Origin: Nitzschia sp. DOCU1
Taxonomy: Eukaryota; Bacillariophyta; Bacillariophyceae; Bacillariales; Bacillariaceae
Direction: 5' to 3'
DNA length: 64,000 bases
Assembly: GCA_951394045.1 (NCBI GenBank)
Contig: OX595991.1
Location: 682,001 to 746,000, forward strand
How positions within the stretch are numbered: position 1 is the first letter of the stretch; every line of letters begins with the position of its first letter. A program made the translations under genes and the position numbers. Shown in pieces: positions 46,452 through 57,475 of this stretch. Under the pieces are notes generated by a model, which did not search any database, was not told the DNA's origin, and saw only the letters and a list, made by a program, of their open reading frames with translations.

Positions 46452-47414
46452 CATTAAAGATTGACCCGATAGTATTTCGTCGTCTTGTTGTAACCTGAGT
46501 TGTTCTTTTTACATTGATTCATGCTACCACGTACAAAACGTCTCGACGACCGTACTCGACTCTAGCTATTACAGAATAAGTACACGCTCTTTCAGAGCTT
46601 TCAGAGGCCAGCACCCTGTGCGTAGTTGCGGGGGCAGAAGCTTGACTATTGATCTGATCATTGCGTTGTAATTGGAAGTACATTAGGTGATGCCAAGTCT
46701 ACTGTGTCATAGCTAAAAGCGACTACGTTGTAATCGTGGTAGTCTACTTCTGATGGGTGGGCGGCGGGCGGCGGACGGTTGGAGAATCTTCCCCAAACGA
46801 TGTGCAAGATTCGATTCCCCCAATGAATCGTATCGTGAAACGTGGAAGAAGCGGAGTCGTCGCGGTCGTGCATATGCCAGCGAACAGCCGCTATCGTCGG
46901 CGAAGATGTGCCGATACAGCGCGTTGGGCGACGTGGAAACCCGTCAGTTCGTAGAAATGGTACATGATTTCACGCGGCGAAGGGGAGTGCGCCTGCCAGC
47001 GCTCGCAAGTTGAAGAGCACGGCCCATCAAGCTGCTTTATTTCAAAGGGGAGAGCCGCGGCACCACCCAGCACGAAACACGCGGCAGCAGCGAGAGCGCG
47101 AGAAAATCGCCTTGCAGCGGAATACCGCGGGAGAACGACTGGTCGCCGCGTTCTGCTGGAGGCCCATCATCATCGGCTCGCCTAAACCGTGTTTCCTCTT
47201 TCCTTCTCTCACAACTTTGGTAGGGTCAAGAAACCTTACCCAAAGTAGAAAGGAGTTAGCTTATTACAATCCACAACACCAAGTAGAAAGAAGTTACCCA
47301 CGGTCAAGGTTAACTTAACTTTCTATTCAAACGAGAGGAGCTCCTTTGTCACACACTTCCACGAGCCTCGCCGCATTCCCGTTTGATCACCGCTCGAGTT
47401 GCTGTTTGTTTTGA
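46452..47414. other. Intergenic region, about 960 bp
   Basis: It has no supported gene. Short direct repeats (AAAGTAGAAAGGAGTTA and CAAGTAGAAAGAAGTTA, about 47240-47300) lie just before the acidic-protein gene. A CG-rich GGCGGCGGGCGGCGG stretch is at 46757-46775. Confidence 0.5.
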
Positions 47415-48401
47415 ATGCAGAAAGATAGCTGCCATCTGGAAAGACCCCAGCAATACGACGATGCCTTTTACTTTTATTCGGATGCAAGAAACGTTCCCTT
47501 AAAGCTTGCAATGGCTGACTGCAATAACGCTATGATGACGGTCTCGTCTACCTCGGCGTATGTGCTTGCCACGGCCCAGTTTCTCTCTACCATGTTACTA
47601 GAACGTTCCGAGCTCCTTGGCGGTGCTACGGACCATCCTTCTAGTATTTCCAATGATAATGGGTGGGGTGGGAAAATCCCTGCCTCGTCTGCGGACAAGT
47701 CGGCTCCCTTTGCCACTCAGTTAGCAGTCTGCACCGATACACTCCCCTATCAGAGCGAGGCGACCAGCGCGGGTCAAAGCGAAAGTAACAGCGAGGAGGA
47801 AGAAGAAGAAGAGATGGGGTTTCCTCATTTCTTGAGCTCCAACATCAGTGTCGAAGACGATGGGGACGACGAGGACGCTGTGTTTCTGTGTTTGACTAGC
47901 AAGTACATTGTCTTGGAGGAGTCCATCCCAGGAACTGCCGAGTCTAGCGTCTCATCGGGTTACGATACGGACAGCGACGCCGAGGATAGCGACGATGATG
48001 AGGACGAAGACTCCTCCAAGTATGAACTCTTTGAAGATGTTTCGGTATTGACAGCCGATAGCAGCAGTAGTCAAGTGGTTGAAGACGCTGACGATAACTC
48101 GGAATCGGATGAGGATGATAGCTCGTGCGATTCTCAAGACGATTATGATGCTACTGAGGCTAAGGATGATTGTTCTATTCCTAACCACGAAGACGACGGC
48201 AAAGACCTCAACGTGGAGGTGCCAATTCCGGACGAGGACTACTCTTCCGATGAGTATCTCAAACTATTCGAAGTTGCCCAGTGGCAAGTCGAGCTCCCGT
48301 TCCTCGCAGCCATTGAGCCAAGTGCAGTCATTGCGCATGCCACTGAAGACCCCCGCTTGATGACCTTTCTGCTAGACTTGTGTGCTAGAAACTCTGGCTG
48401 A
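47415..48401 (+). CDS. Acidic hypothetical protein
   Basis: I do not recognise it. The 328-residue frame has an N-terminal 90 residues with mild hydrophobicity (STSAYVLATAQFLSTMLLERSELLGG), then a long Asp/Glu/Ser region (about 120-285) with poly-E and poly-D runs, and a C-terminal stretch (about 285-328: LFEVAQWQVELPFLAAIEPSAVIAHA) that looks helical and may be the only folded part. Net charge is strongly negative. No signal peptide, domain or motif is evident. A nuclear or ribosome-associated acidic protein is possible, but nothing in the sequence shows it. Confidence 0.55.
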   Translation: MQKDSCHLERPQQYDDAFYFYSDARNVPLKLAMADCNNAMMTVSSTSAYVLATAQFLSTMLLERSELLGGATDHPSSISNDNGWGGKIPASSADKSAPFATQLAVCTDTLPYQSEATSAGQSESNSEEEEEEEMGFPHFLSSNISVEDDGDDEDAVFLCLTSKYIVLEESIPGTAESSVSSGYDTDSDAEDSDDDEDEDSSKYELFEDVSVLTADSSSSQVVEDADDNSESDEDDSSCDSQDDYDATEAKDDCSIPNHEDDGKDLNVEVPIPDEDYSSDEYLKLFEVAQWQVELPFLAAIEPSAVIAHATEDPRLMTFLLDLCARNSG

Positions 48402-49204
48402 AGCAAGCAGTGGAAAGGATTTCGCAGCTGAACGCGCGAGAAATAACACGCCTCAGAGTTTGGATCTTAGAGGATCGTTCCATTGGCAAGACCTGGCAGT
48501 ACAATGTGTGCTGCAGATTTGCCAAGCGATACCATCATTCTTACAACGGAGAAATTATCCGTTCCAAAATACAAAAACGTCCTTTGTTGTCTAGCCGACG
48601 CACGGCGTCGGCCGAAAAAGAACACACAAGCAAGTTGTTGAACTGCCCACAAGATGAAAACCTATCAAGGCAGGTCCACCGGCGACAAGACCAAGAAATG
48701 AAAAACCATAGGAATAGTTACACCATACGATCCAATGCTTTTGTTGTAGTCACACTCCACTCGATACGCAGTCTGGGGAATGGGGAAAAGGTTGCGCCCT
48801 ATTTGCCTCCGTAGTTGAACGGTCGACCACTCACACAACCAAAGTCAGTCGCAGTCGTGGTGGAAAAGTGAGACAACGCCATGCGTCAGTTCGTTCCTAT
48901 AGCAAGAGTTTCACCACATGTATGGTAGTCGTACTCCTCATATCGTCGTTTTGATGGAATATAGAGTATTATTGTGAGCCTTTTAGTCACTCTAGGTTTA
49001 GAATCGGTTTGGCACTAATATGTACAGAAAGTTGCCTGGCGTTGTCGTAACGCAGAAAGGCCGAGATCGCCTTAACCCAACCAATGATATTGGCAAGGAT
49101 CTTTACATTTGAATCCGCCAACAAAGTGCGGCTCCCCTCCTGCTCGAAGTTGTATGGCTGGAGAGGTTTATCCCCGTATATGCCGACTACCGGCGAGGAG
49201 AGGC
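48402..49204. other. Intergenic region, about 800 bp
   Basis: 3' flank of the acidic-protein gene and of the lumen-protein gene. The frames 48382-48594 and 48410-48814 overlap the end of the previous gene and have no motifs. Confidence 0.5.
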
Positions 49205-49801
49205 TTACTTGCCGTAATCACGAATCTTCCATTCGTTTTCCTTGTAAGTAGGGAAGCCACCAGCAGCGGCACTAACGGAGGAGGACTCACCCGGCATCCA
49301 GGCATATCCGTCCTTGAATCCAGGAATGGAATTTCCCATCACGTCGTTGGTGCGTCCGTAGACCGATGGCAGGGCCTGACGATCTCCGCATTTGTTTTCC
49401 ATCAGAGGACTGACATTGGCACTAGGACCGTTCGGACAAAAGATTTTGGAACCCTCCGTGTTCATGGGTGCGATTTCCGCAAGTTGGGCTCTCAGGTCTC
49501 GCGCCGAGCTGACTTTGATCTCGCCCTTCTTCATTCGTTCTTCCCAATCCTGTTCCCGGCGGGAGTAGTCCGAGTACTTGGCCGACGCCTCTTGAGGTGC
49601 GGCAGCAGCGGCTGCTACAAAGGCAGCGGCAAAACCTGCGAATGCTTGTCTTCGGCTAACAGAAGAGCTTTCCTCATTGGACATTGACAAACCAGTATTC
49701 GGTCGGCTGGAAGTCGGCGACGACACGAAACTGTCGCATTGTTCGATAGCCGTCAGGCTTGCGACGAGGGCGATCAAAACGGAAGCAGAAAAACGAGCCA
49801 T
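49205..49801 (-). CDS. Thylakoid lumen protein with twin-arginine signal
   Basis: Intronless, 198 residues. Three targeting parts are visible in order: an ER signal peptide (1-24, ending DS|F, a plastid-type cleavage site with F25), a transit stretch rich in Ser/Pro/Asn, and a Tat signal with the twin arginines at 50-51 (SRRQAFAGF), a poly-Ala hydrophobic core and an A-S-A cleavage site (about 74|75). This addresses the mature 124-residue protein to the thylakoid lumen. The mature part begins with a charged helix (YSDYSRREQDWEERMKKGEI) and has SARDLRAQLAEIAP, GSKIFCPNGPSANVSPLMENKCGD with two Cys, then a Gly/Tyr-rich tail. It resembles small extrinsic photosystem subunits of diatoms in size and targeting, but I cannot name it reliably. 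Confidence 0.75.
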   Translation of the reverse strand: MARFSASVLIALVASLTAIEQCDSFVSSPTSSRPNTGLSMSNEESSSVSRRQAFAGFAAAFVAAAAAAPQEASAKYSDYSRREQDWEERMKKGEIKVSSARDLRAQLAEIAPMNTEGSKIFCPNGPSANVSPLMENKCGDRQALPSVYGRTNDVMGNSIPGFKDGYAWMPGESSSVSAAAGGFPTYKENEWKIRDYGK

Positions 49802-50682
49802 GGTTCAGGAAATATTTCAAACGAGATCAAAGATGAGCAAAAAGAATTATATTTCAATCGTCAGAAGAAGACAGGATGGTCGTTGCCGTCGGAAACTTTT
49901 GTGGTTCCATAAAACAGAATGGAAAGTGGAGCACCACGCGCCCAAACATTGTTTCTGAGAAGCAGTGGCCGAAGACGTGTCCGATTAGAACAGAACAAAA
50001 ATGATTGGTTCCTTCGCGTGATGACGCTGATCGGGAAAGGGTTTTAGCCAATACAAACTGGCTGCTTCAGCTGGCGTAGCGCGAACTGCGACACACAAAA
50101 TGATGAGGTGTGCCCCTGCTGACGTCAATCTTGCCGACCGCGAGAGAGAAAAGTGTGGCAGGGTATCTACTTCCGTTGGAGTAGTAGTAGCAAGCCTAGC
50201 TAACGGGTGAGCAGTGGAGAGAGGTATCGTAGTAGCAGAAGCATCAGCCATAGTAAGTCCTCCACTGTTGGCGATACGATGAAGTAGAAAATACCAAAAG
50301 AAGCACCTGTTGGTGGTGGCTACTAGTAGTAGCTAGCAAGCGAGCACAGCAAAAAACAAACCGAAGTACTAACGGTAGTACCGTGATTAAATTTTCTGAC
50401 CATAGATTACCTTTGGAGGAGCAAAAACCAGCAACAACTGCATTCTAGAAGAGCGTGCTATCTGAAGGTCTATCTTATAGTACTGTGCAAAAACATGAAC
50501 GGCCTACTTGGCTTTTGAATCTAGCAATTTATTGTTCATAGCGATAGTAGTGTGTCTAGACAACATAATATGGCGTGTTGGGCCTAGCATTCGTTTTCGG
50601 CGACCCCGCAGTCGCCGAAACCGGTTTGAAAATATATGAATAAAGGATATAAGCTTGCTCCCCGTGAGCAAGCAAAGCATAT
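49802..50682. other. Intergenic region, about 880 bp
   Basis: It holds upstream sequence of the lumen-protein gene and the 3' flank of the large nuclear-type gene. GTAGTAGTAGC simple repeats occur near 50180 and 50325. No gene is supported. Confidence 0.5.
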
Positions 50683-52674
50683 TTATCTCCACGAGTCTGC
50701 TGTCACGAAATCTTGAATGTCGTGAGAAGCAGACCGGCAAAACTGGATCAGATTCCTTACTGCATCGGACGGCAAGGAACCTGTAGACATGACCTCCTCC
50801 TCGGGCCCGTCCGAGCCATCATCGAAACTGCTGAACGCATCAGCAAACGACACGGTCTCGGCAATCGTAATAGGAGTGAAAGAACTCTTGGACGAAGGCT
50901 TGGCAACGCTGCCAAACACTAATCGAGGAGAGTGTTGTTTAACAATCTCCACATCCAAATGGTCCGGATGAAACCATTCGTACTCCGGTGCCTCCGGCTC
51001 CGGCTCCGGCTCCGGGTTGGGAAGACGCCAAACCGTGCTGCCAGTAGAAGTTTGCAGATGAAGTTCAGGCAACATCCATTCGAATGGCAGGATACTGGAT
51101 TCAGCAGATGCCTTGGATGTACATTCCAGGTACTTGCTGCTACTCTTGGAGTCGTCATCAGACGGTTCCTCTTCAACTGGAGTGTGAAAGTTCTCGATTG
51201 GGTAGAAGACAATCTCAATCTCGTCGTCGGGGTCAACTTGTTCCAGGGAATCGTCAATACCGGTGACATTTGGGAAAAGTTTTCTTGGGCTACCGTGAAA
51301 TGTAATCTCGATAGCCTCGTCTGCATCCATAGTGGCATCGGGGAAGGGACATACTGGCTCCTCCCCCATGCTTGTGTCGAGCTTTTCCGGCAATGCAAAA
51401 ACATCCAAGTGAAATCCAAGAAGATCAGAGATATCCTCCTCTTGGGCCGTAGTCACTTCGGGGAACGCGCATTCCGGCTCCTCCTCCATGCTTGTATCCA
51501 TCTTCTTGGGCAATGCGAAGGCGTCCAACTGAAACCCAAGGAGATCGGAGAAGGATGTCGACTCTTCTGTTGATTCCTCCTCCCCATTCTTCATAGAGCC
51601 AAGGAGGAAACCCGTGTGTTCGTCATTTTGCTGCAACTTTACGAGTGTGGTTCGCTTGATACATTGTGGCTCCCTTCCTAAATCCAATAGCTCGGTAGTC
51701 GGATCAAACATGATTTCCATGCCTATCAACACCGAATCATCACCGTGCTTCGGCTTTCTAGACTTGCGCTTTCGAGGCTTTGGAGCCTCCAAGGCCTCGA
51801 CTTCTCCTCCTGCTTCAGCTGTTGGCTTACCGTCAAGGGACGGCCCAGCACATGCTGTGCTGGTAGCAGCGTCAATAACTGAAGCAGCCTCGGCTCCACG
51901 AGACTCGGAAGATTGACTTGGAGGAACTACGATCGAGCAAGCGTTGCTAGCTGAAGGACCTCCCCTTGCAGGGTCGTTCAGCGAATCTAAAGTGTCCTCC
52001 GAATGCGATAGCTGGATCTCAATCTCCTCCCCGGCTGCACCCACAGCTGGAATAGGTTTTGATACGCGTCGCTTTCGAAGTTTTGGCAAAGAATTCCATA
52101 ATCGAGAACCTTTGGAGTCACTGTTCCCGGCGGATGTTTCCTCGTGACTGTTCTGAGACGACAGCTGTTCCCTAACAGCAGGAGCATCATCTATTCGGCT
52201 ATTCTTTGATTGTGTCGATTGACAACATTCGTCATCGGACGCTATTGGCGATGAGGCGGTGGTGTTTGTAGCAAACGACTTTGCTGGAGTCTCCCGCTTC
52301 CACAATCGAGACACTCTCCCTCGTGCCTTTTGTAGTGCGGGTCCCAGGCGTTTCGGTCGATCACCAGCTTGGTGGCTACTGTCGTTAGTGGAGACATTGT
52401 CATTTGCTCGTGCTTCTGCCTCAGCTACATCTGTATTCCCCACTTCATTTCGATCCCTTATCCGTCTCCCGATCCGGAATCGATTTTCTTCACGAGGGTT
52501 CCAAAATCCCACAGAAGGAAGACGAGACATTGCACCACCTGAGCTTGTGCCGCCACTTTCTGCTCCCTTTGCGTTGTGGAATGGCGTGAAATTCAGGTGT
52601 GGACGGCTATTATTCGCCTTTTGGAAGGAGGCAAACAGGCCCACTGGCATTGTGGAAAGGCCTCCGCCTGACAT
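50683..52674 (-). CDS. Large disordered protein with a 40-residue tandem repeat
   Basis: Intronless, 663 residues, family not recognised. It has a basic N-terminal third (R/K/S-rich), a bipartite-type nuclear localisation cluster (EAPKPRKRKSRKPKHGDD, about 300-320), and a tandem duplication of a 40-residue unit: DLLGFQLDAFALPKKMDTSMEEEPECAFPE and DLLGFHLDVFALPEKLDTSMGEEPVCPFPD, with an exact 120-bp period (units about 51552-51433 and 51432-51313). After it lies an acidic region ending in a PEPEPEPEAP run. Nuclear or signalling scaffold is a guess. The perfect frame conservation of the two units despite changed codons suggests selection. No signal peptide or membrane helix. Confidence 0.6.
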   Translation of the reverse strand: MSGGGLSTMPVGLFASFQKANNSRPHLNFTPFHNAKGAESGGTSSGGAMSRLPSVGFWNPREENRFRIGRRIRDRNEVGNTDVAEAEARANDNVSTNDSSHQAGDRPKRLGPALQKARGRVSRLWKRETPAKSFATNTTASSPIASDDECCQSTQSKNSRIDDAPAVREQLSSQNSHEETSAGNSDSKGSRLWNSLPKLRKRRVSKPIPAVGAAGEEIEIQLSHSEDTLDSLNDPARGGPSASNACSIVVPPSQSSESRGAEAASVIDAATSTACAGPSLDGKPTAEAGGEVEALEAPKPRKRKSRKPKHGDDSVLIGMEIMFDPTTELLDLGREPQCIKRTTLVKLQQNDEHTGFLLGSMKNGEEESTEESTSFSDLLGFQLDAFALPKKMDTSMEEEPECAFPEVTTAQEEDISDLLGFHLDVFALPEKLDTSMGEEPVCPFPDATMDADEAIEITFHGSPRKLFPNVTGIDDSLEQVDPDDEIEIVFYPIENFHTPVEEEPSDDDSKSSSKYLECTSKASAESSILPFEWMLPELHLQTSTGSTVWRLPNPEPEPEPEAPEYEWFHPDHLDVEIVKQHSPRLVFGSVAKPSSKSSFTPITIAETVSFADAFSSFDDGSDGPEEEVMSTGSLPSDAVRNLIQFCRSASHDIQDFVTADSWR

Positions 52675-53526
52675 CTTGGGTTTGCAAGGTGCGCTTTAAC
52701 CCTTTTGTTCGGGCCCCGTCTCGGTCGTCAGCCTAAATTTTGGCCACCTGCATCGTCGCGTTACAACAAAGGAGAGAGGTGCGGTCGGCATCCACTCGCG
52801 CATGCACCGTTTGCTCTTTCATAGAAGCAACTCGCTTTCGCGGTCAACTTCCGAACACCCATTTTGAGAGGAACGAGATTAACAGAAATGAAATAACCCT
52901 CTGAACTGATTATGTTTGATAATTGTAAGTCGATATTTGTGAATAAGGACATAATATCGAGAAATGTATACGTACGAACAGACGAGACGTTAATTTCCGG
53001 AGCTCAGACGTTTCGGTTTCGTTGCCGTTTATGTACACAATCCAGTATGCATTTTGGCGGGCGATTGCGCCAGCCAGGCTATTTGTCCCTGAACCGGACG
53101 CCTGCGACTCTCATTTTTTGGAATGCCCGCGTACCACGTATTTTACGGTAGCGATCGCTCGCGGACAATAACGGACTACTACTACCAACTTGCTATGAGC
53201 ACACGAACACATGCGGGTAGTAGTAGTAGACGAATGAGGAAAGGTCAGTCACTAAAATGACTCTGGTGTCTAGACACAGAGCAGAAGATCCTCCTAGTCC
53301 CAGAGAGGACATTGTAGCAAGGTAGTGCTCCCCTGCTATGGTTGCGTACGATGAACAATCCCTGTTGTAGCTTCGCGGGCCGCTAGCTACCGTAGTGACA
53401 TGTTCCGTTCCCAACTCTAGCTACAGTGACGAATCGGAACGAAACGATTGTTTCCATTGATCTTAATCTATCACATCTTGTTAACTCGACTTTCCATAGT
53501 ATTATTGCTCGTCGTGGTGGCACGGC
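52675..53526. other. Intergenic region, about 850 bp
   Basis: It holds upstream sequence of the previous gene and the 3' flank of the transporter gene. An imperfect inverted repeat of TACTACTAC/GTAGTAGTAG lies at about 53176-53227. No gene is supported. Confidence 0.5.
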
Positions 53527-55248
53527 TCATGACTCTCCACTCCAGCCCGGTGCCACAGTGTTCATGACACCGACGAAAATCGCATACAAAATCGAAAGAA
53601 ACGTAATACTCAAGAAGAAGAAACCACCAATTTTGGAGGTCCCAATCGCTTTTTCTTTCAATTCAAATAATTCTTCTTTTGTTCTTGGCAACAGGCCAAC
53701 GAACAGAACGCCCGAGACTTGCATTGCTGTTGTGAGATAGGTGAGATTGATCATTCCTGTCAAATCGTGATTGGCCAGGGCCTCCTTGGAAACATCCCAC
53801 CAACCCAGCAGGTGAGTGGATAGAGCGACGCTCAGATTCAGGGCGGAATTATTAACTGTTGTAAACATGGCGTAGGATGCTCCCTCGGATCCAGAGGGGC
53901 AGAGATGGACCATCATAATGGTCGTGGGCAAGAACTGAATTCCTTGAATGAATTCGGAAAAGGCATCGTCTCCCAAGGCGAACCAAAAGTCGGAAAGCCC
54001 AAAGGTAATACCCATAATCAAGAGTACTTGAAGAACCGAAAAGATACCGTTCAGAATTGTGGTGACAATGTACACAAATCGCCAACTGTAGTGCATCAGG
54101 TAGTACTTGTACGTCAAGATCCCCATGTATAGCAAGACGCAACTTGCAATATAAATCTTATTCAATTGAATGGATGTAAAGCCCAAAGTTGTGCGTAGGA
54201 ATTCTCTCCAAGCGCCATTGCCCACTTGCAATACATTATACAGATACACAAAGCCCAATGGCTGCCATACTGCGCGACTGCAGACGGTATTCCAAATTTC
54301 CCCGCATTGTTCCCGAGTACTGGCCACGGGAGCATACCGAACTTCTCCCAGCATGTAGACGAGAGGTAAAATGGACAAGGGCAAGAGTGCCAGCAAACAA
54401 AAAATCGAATAGGGTCCAAACTTGTCGTACATCACAGAGGAAAAGGGCGCTGCTATCATGAGACCAAAGAATCGGTAGGAATAACATGACGACTGCACGC
54501 TGCCTCGAGAATGAATGGGTTCCAGTTTGGCTTTTTCTGCCACCACGGAATCTCCCATGACATCGGCCATCCAGAATCCGGTTCCAAATAGCAACACCAC
54601 TAAACTCAGCAACGGAATGCTCGGAGCATCATCATGTGCCCGGGTCCGTGTGGAAGTAGTCCCGTCTTCGTCCGTATAGTCTTCTTTAATGATAGTCAAA
54701 TTCGTGAATAGTAGCAAATAGGTCATACTGGTCGCTGCTAGAAACCACCCCGTCAACATGTAACTCTTTCGACGATACCCCACAATAGGGAAATTGTCCG
54801 AGATAAATCCAAACAATAGTTTGAAGGATGCTGGTAAGGATCGAATACTACCGAGCGTCGTTTGCTGTGCTTCTGTCGCTTGCAAATCCAATGGATACAC
54901 ATTAATGAGTGGCCCTAACAAGCCCGACAAGATGCCCACCAGCAAATAACACGCCGGAATGGCTAGATTTTCCGGTCGCAACAATTGACAAGCACGAGGC
55001 AATTCAGGTGGGAACAAGAAATCGTGTAAATTCCATGGCTTGTCGTCATCAACGTGTGGATACAAGACGGCTTCAATAATTTCATCTTCAAAATAATCAT
55101 CGTTGTCCGATGTGCCGGTCAAGGGTCGTAATTCAATTTCCTTGGCTTGTGTAACAGAATTGCTGGTAGCAGAGTCATAACGCTTATCAATGTTGTCACT
55201 GTTGTTTACACCATTCACTCCATTACCGTTCATGTCGTCACCACCCAT
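53527..55248 (-). CDS. Folate-biopterin-type (BT1) membrane transporter
   Basis: Intronless, 573 residues with about twelve hydrophobic helices, typical of the major facilitator fold. An acidic N-terminal cytosolic part of about 95 residues precedes the first helix. Features of the BT1 family: LGPLINVYPLDLQATEAQQTTL, PASFKLLFGFISDNFPIVGYRRKSYM after helix 2, and GFWMADVMGDSVVAEKAK near helix 5, where the D-x-x-D-x-x-V pattern is conserved. Family members move folates, pterins or S-adenosylmethionine in protists and plastids. The location is not given by a targeting signal; plasma membrane or plastid envelope are both possible. It diverges from the secreted-protein gene at 56116. Confidence 0.85.
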   Translation of the reverse strand: MGGDDMNGNGVNGVNNSDNIDKRYDSATSNSVTQAKEIELRPLTGTSDNDDYFEDEIIEAVLYPHVDDDKPWNLHDFLFPPELPRACQLLRPENLAIPACYLLVGILSGLLGPLINVYPLDLQATEAQQTTLGSIRSLPASFKLLFGFISDNFPIVGYRRKSYMLTGWFLAATSMTYLLLFTNLTIIKEDYTDEDGTTSTRTRAHDDAPSIPLLSLVVLLFGTGFWMADVMGDSVVAEKAKLEPIHSRGSVQSSCYSYRFFGLMIAAPFSSVMYDKFGPYSIFCLLALLPLSILPLVYMLGEVRYAPVASTREQCGEIWNTVCSRAVWQPLGFVYLYNVLQVGNGAWREFLRTTLGFTSIQLNKIYIASCVLLYMGILTYKYYLMHYSWRFVYIVTTILNGIFSVLQVLLIMGITFGLSDFWFALGDDAFSEFIQGIQFLPTTIMMVHLCPSGSEGASYAMFTTVNNSALNLSVALSTHLLGWWDVSKEALANHDLTGMINLTYLTTAMQVSGVLFVGLLPRTKEELFELKEKAIGTSKIGGFFFLSITFLSILYAIFVGVMNTVAPGWSGES

Positions 55249-56115
55249 GGTTGTGATATGTTGCTGCTGTTAAAAAAGAGAGATTCTAGCCCAAAAAGCT
55301 TCTCAAAAAACGAGCGATAAGCCGACGTGCTTTTCAAGTTTCTCAAGAATGACAGCAACGATGCAATGACAGTGCTTGCCAAACGTTCCACAGCGCAAAG
55401 AAGAGAAAAGTTCAGTCTGGACAGTGCTACTACGATCAAGTTTTGGATGAAGGAGTATGAGGAACAGTCGTGCTGGGATATCTCTAGAGTAGCGGCTGAT
55501 GTCTCTCCAAGTGTGCCTAACGTCAATGACAACGAAGACCAGCAGCCGGCAAAAACCAGCGGTGCGGCCTGTGAAAGTTTGAAGGGGATGAAGACTGGGA
55601 AGCCGCCGACCCCGCGTTCCGAATCGCGCGCGCCGTCCACCAACGAACGGTACGATTCGATTGATTCGTTCGAATCGATCGACTAAGAAGGAACTAACAA
55701 AGTTTCAAAAATCGCTAGACAACCCGCAAACGTCGAAGGAATAATCATTTCAATCAAACGCTTTGATATCACTCAATAACAGCGAATAGTTTCGCCGAAT
55801 GTGCCACAATGTCCCGAATTCAAGGGAACAACACAATAAACATGGTACGAAGATGCCACGCATTGTTTATCTTCCGTCTAATAGTCATTCACCACAACAG
55901 GAAACGAAAGCTGTCCACAACAACAACATTGTTTCACAATCAAACCCTCTTTCTTCATTCGAAGCATCGCATTTCCATAACTCGCTTTTGATCATCTGAA
56001 CTTTTCTTTGATTATCGCCAAGTCATAATCGGCGTCACAGAACTCACTTTTGGAAATGGAATTTACTCGATAGTAAAGACTCTTTCGGAAAACAGTTATT
56101 TCGTGTCCCCCCAGC
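55249..56115. other. Divergent upstream region
   Basis: 867 bp between the transporter start and the secreted-protein start. One frame (55366-55686, plus) gives about 106 hydrophilic residues with a DSIDSFESID end, but the same DNA is open on the other strand and no family is seen, so I do not call it a gene. Confidence 0.45.
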
Positions 56116-57398
56116 ATGGGAACGAGACGTTTGGGGAAATCGATATGGGTTACCGCAACTCTTCTCGCGTGGTTACTATTCGTAGCCACACTTGGTACTG
56201 TGGTGGGCCAGGAGGTACGTATCATGGTCCTGTTTGCATTGTGTTCCATCGCCGGGCGCAATCTCATTTGAAACTATATGGACATCAGGCCTTTTCAACG
56301 GAAGCACCATCAGTGGAGGATTCGACAGAGCCATTGAATTCCACGGGCATTGACTATGAGACGGAAAATATGTTGGCGTTGCGATGGAAAATCGTCCAAG
56401 ACGGCGTCTCCTACGAAGGACTGCAATTCAATATGCATTTCACTGTCAGCGACTACATTCAAAAGAGCTTGGTCCGATACAGTATCTACGATGGTCCCGG
56501 TTGCTCAGCGTCGGCCAACTTCATTACGCATTTGAACTATTTCACTGTTGTGGTCACAGAAGACGACACGAAACCCGGTATTGGTTTGGGGACTCGCGAC
56601 TTGACACTTTCTACCATAATCAATCCACAGAACATTACCACTTCCACGGTTTACAGAGAAAAGAACGGCGAGACGGAGATTCGATTTTGCATGCGTTTGA
56701 GCTTGTACGATCAGCCTGACTCGGATCCCACTGCCATGGAAATCAATCATGTTGAAACCTCCATCAGTCTCATTGTAGACTTGAAGGACGAATTCAAGAT
56801 CCAGAGTCAAGTAGTCCAAGCCCAAGATAGGGGGAAAGAGACTTCGGAGGACGCATTCTTTGTTGAGGCGTTTCTCTGCACCGAAGTAGGGACACGAATA
56901 GTAGATACAGGGGTACTTCTCCAAGGCCAAATGCTGCGTGTTTGTGTCCAGCCTACAGCACAAGCCGTGGAAGTTGGGTTTCGAATGCGATCCATTGATC
57001 GTTTCACATTTTGGCAGGGCTATGTCTCCCAAGAAGCCATTATCAATTCACAAGCATCGATCAATGGGCTCACAGATCTGTCTTGTGATGTTGACGCGGA
57101 ACAATGCGTCTTTGAAACCTTGCTCGTGGCGCCATTCTTTAAGGGACCCAATACGGTGGACGGCGAGGGTTTTGCGACCCTGCAGTTTGGATCGGTATCG
57201 GAACGAAGAAGACTGCGAACAGGCTTCCAGCCCCCAAATCCACGTCAATTAGCAGGAGGCCAAAAGGCTCTCCAGTTGGATCGCTTTCAAATACAACGAC
57301 GAGACCGCCCCACATCTGATGCCAGGTCCAGTTCGTTGACACTTTGGTTCATGGTTACAGGATCACTGCTCATAAACCAAATAATACAGCTTTTGTAA
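56116..57398 (+). CDS. Secreted, probably lipid-anchored surface protein
   Basis: Two exons: 56116-56214 and 56289-57398, joined across a 74-nt GT-AG intron (56215-56288; donor GTACGT), phase 0; about 402 residues. The chosen ATG gives a signal peptide (MGTRRLGKSIWVTATLLAW...VVGQ); the frame beginning at 56103 does not. The C-terminus ends in a hydrophobic tail (SLTLWFMVTGSLLINQIIQLL) after a Ser-rich hinge, as in GPI-anchor signals; a plain transmembrane tail is the alternative. The mature part is beta-rich with at least eight cysteines and a GPNTVDGEGFATLQF motif near its end. I do not recognise the family, but a broken partial copy at about 58341-58540 shows that the gene belongs to a locally duplicated set. 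The role is probably extracellular. Confidence 0.65.
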
Positions 57399-57475
57399 CC
57401 AATCATTACAGTATCCATTTATCATCCAGTCGATTCCAGATAGACAGGTCCTCGTTTAGTCGCACAATCGGTGAT
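57399..57475. other. Short spacer between convergent genes
   Basis: The 3' flanks of the secreted-protein gene (plus) and the ABM gene (minus) meet here in 77 bp; the stretch TACAGTATCCATTTATCATCCAGTC also occurs, mutated, after the broken copy. Confidence 0.5.

Noticed and set aside
46757..46830. A GC-rich stretch followed by an ATTCGATTCC box-like word, considered as a tRNA gene
   Set aside because: No cloverleaf can be folded and no A-box is at the right distance.
53176..53227. TACTAC/GTAGTAG inverted repeat considered as a transposon end
   Set aside because: It is a simple trinucleotide repeat with no target duplication or coding capacity nearby.
55230..55643. A minus-strand frame running into the transporter start
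   Set aside because: It is hydrophobic but in a different phase from the transporter and has a plus-strand competitor; neither has support.
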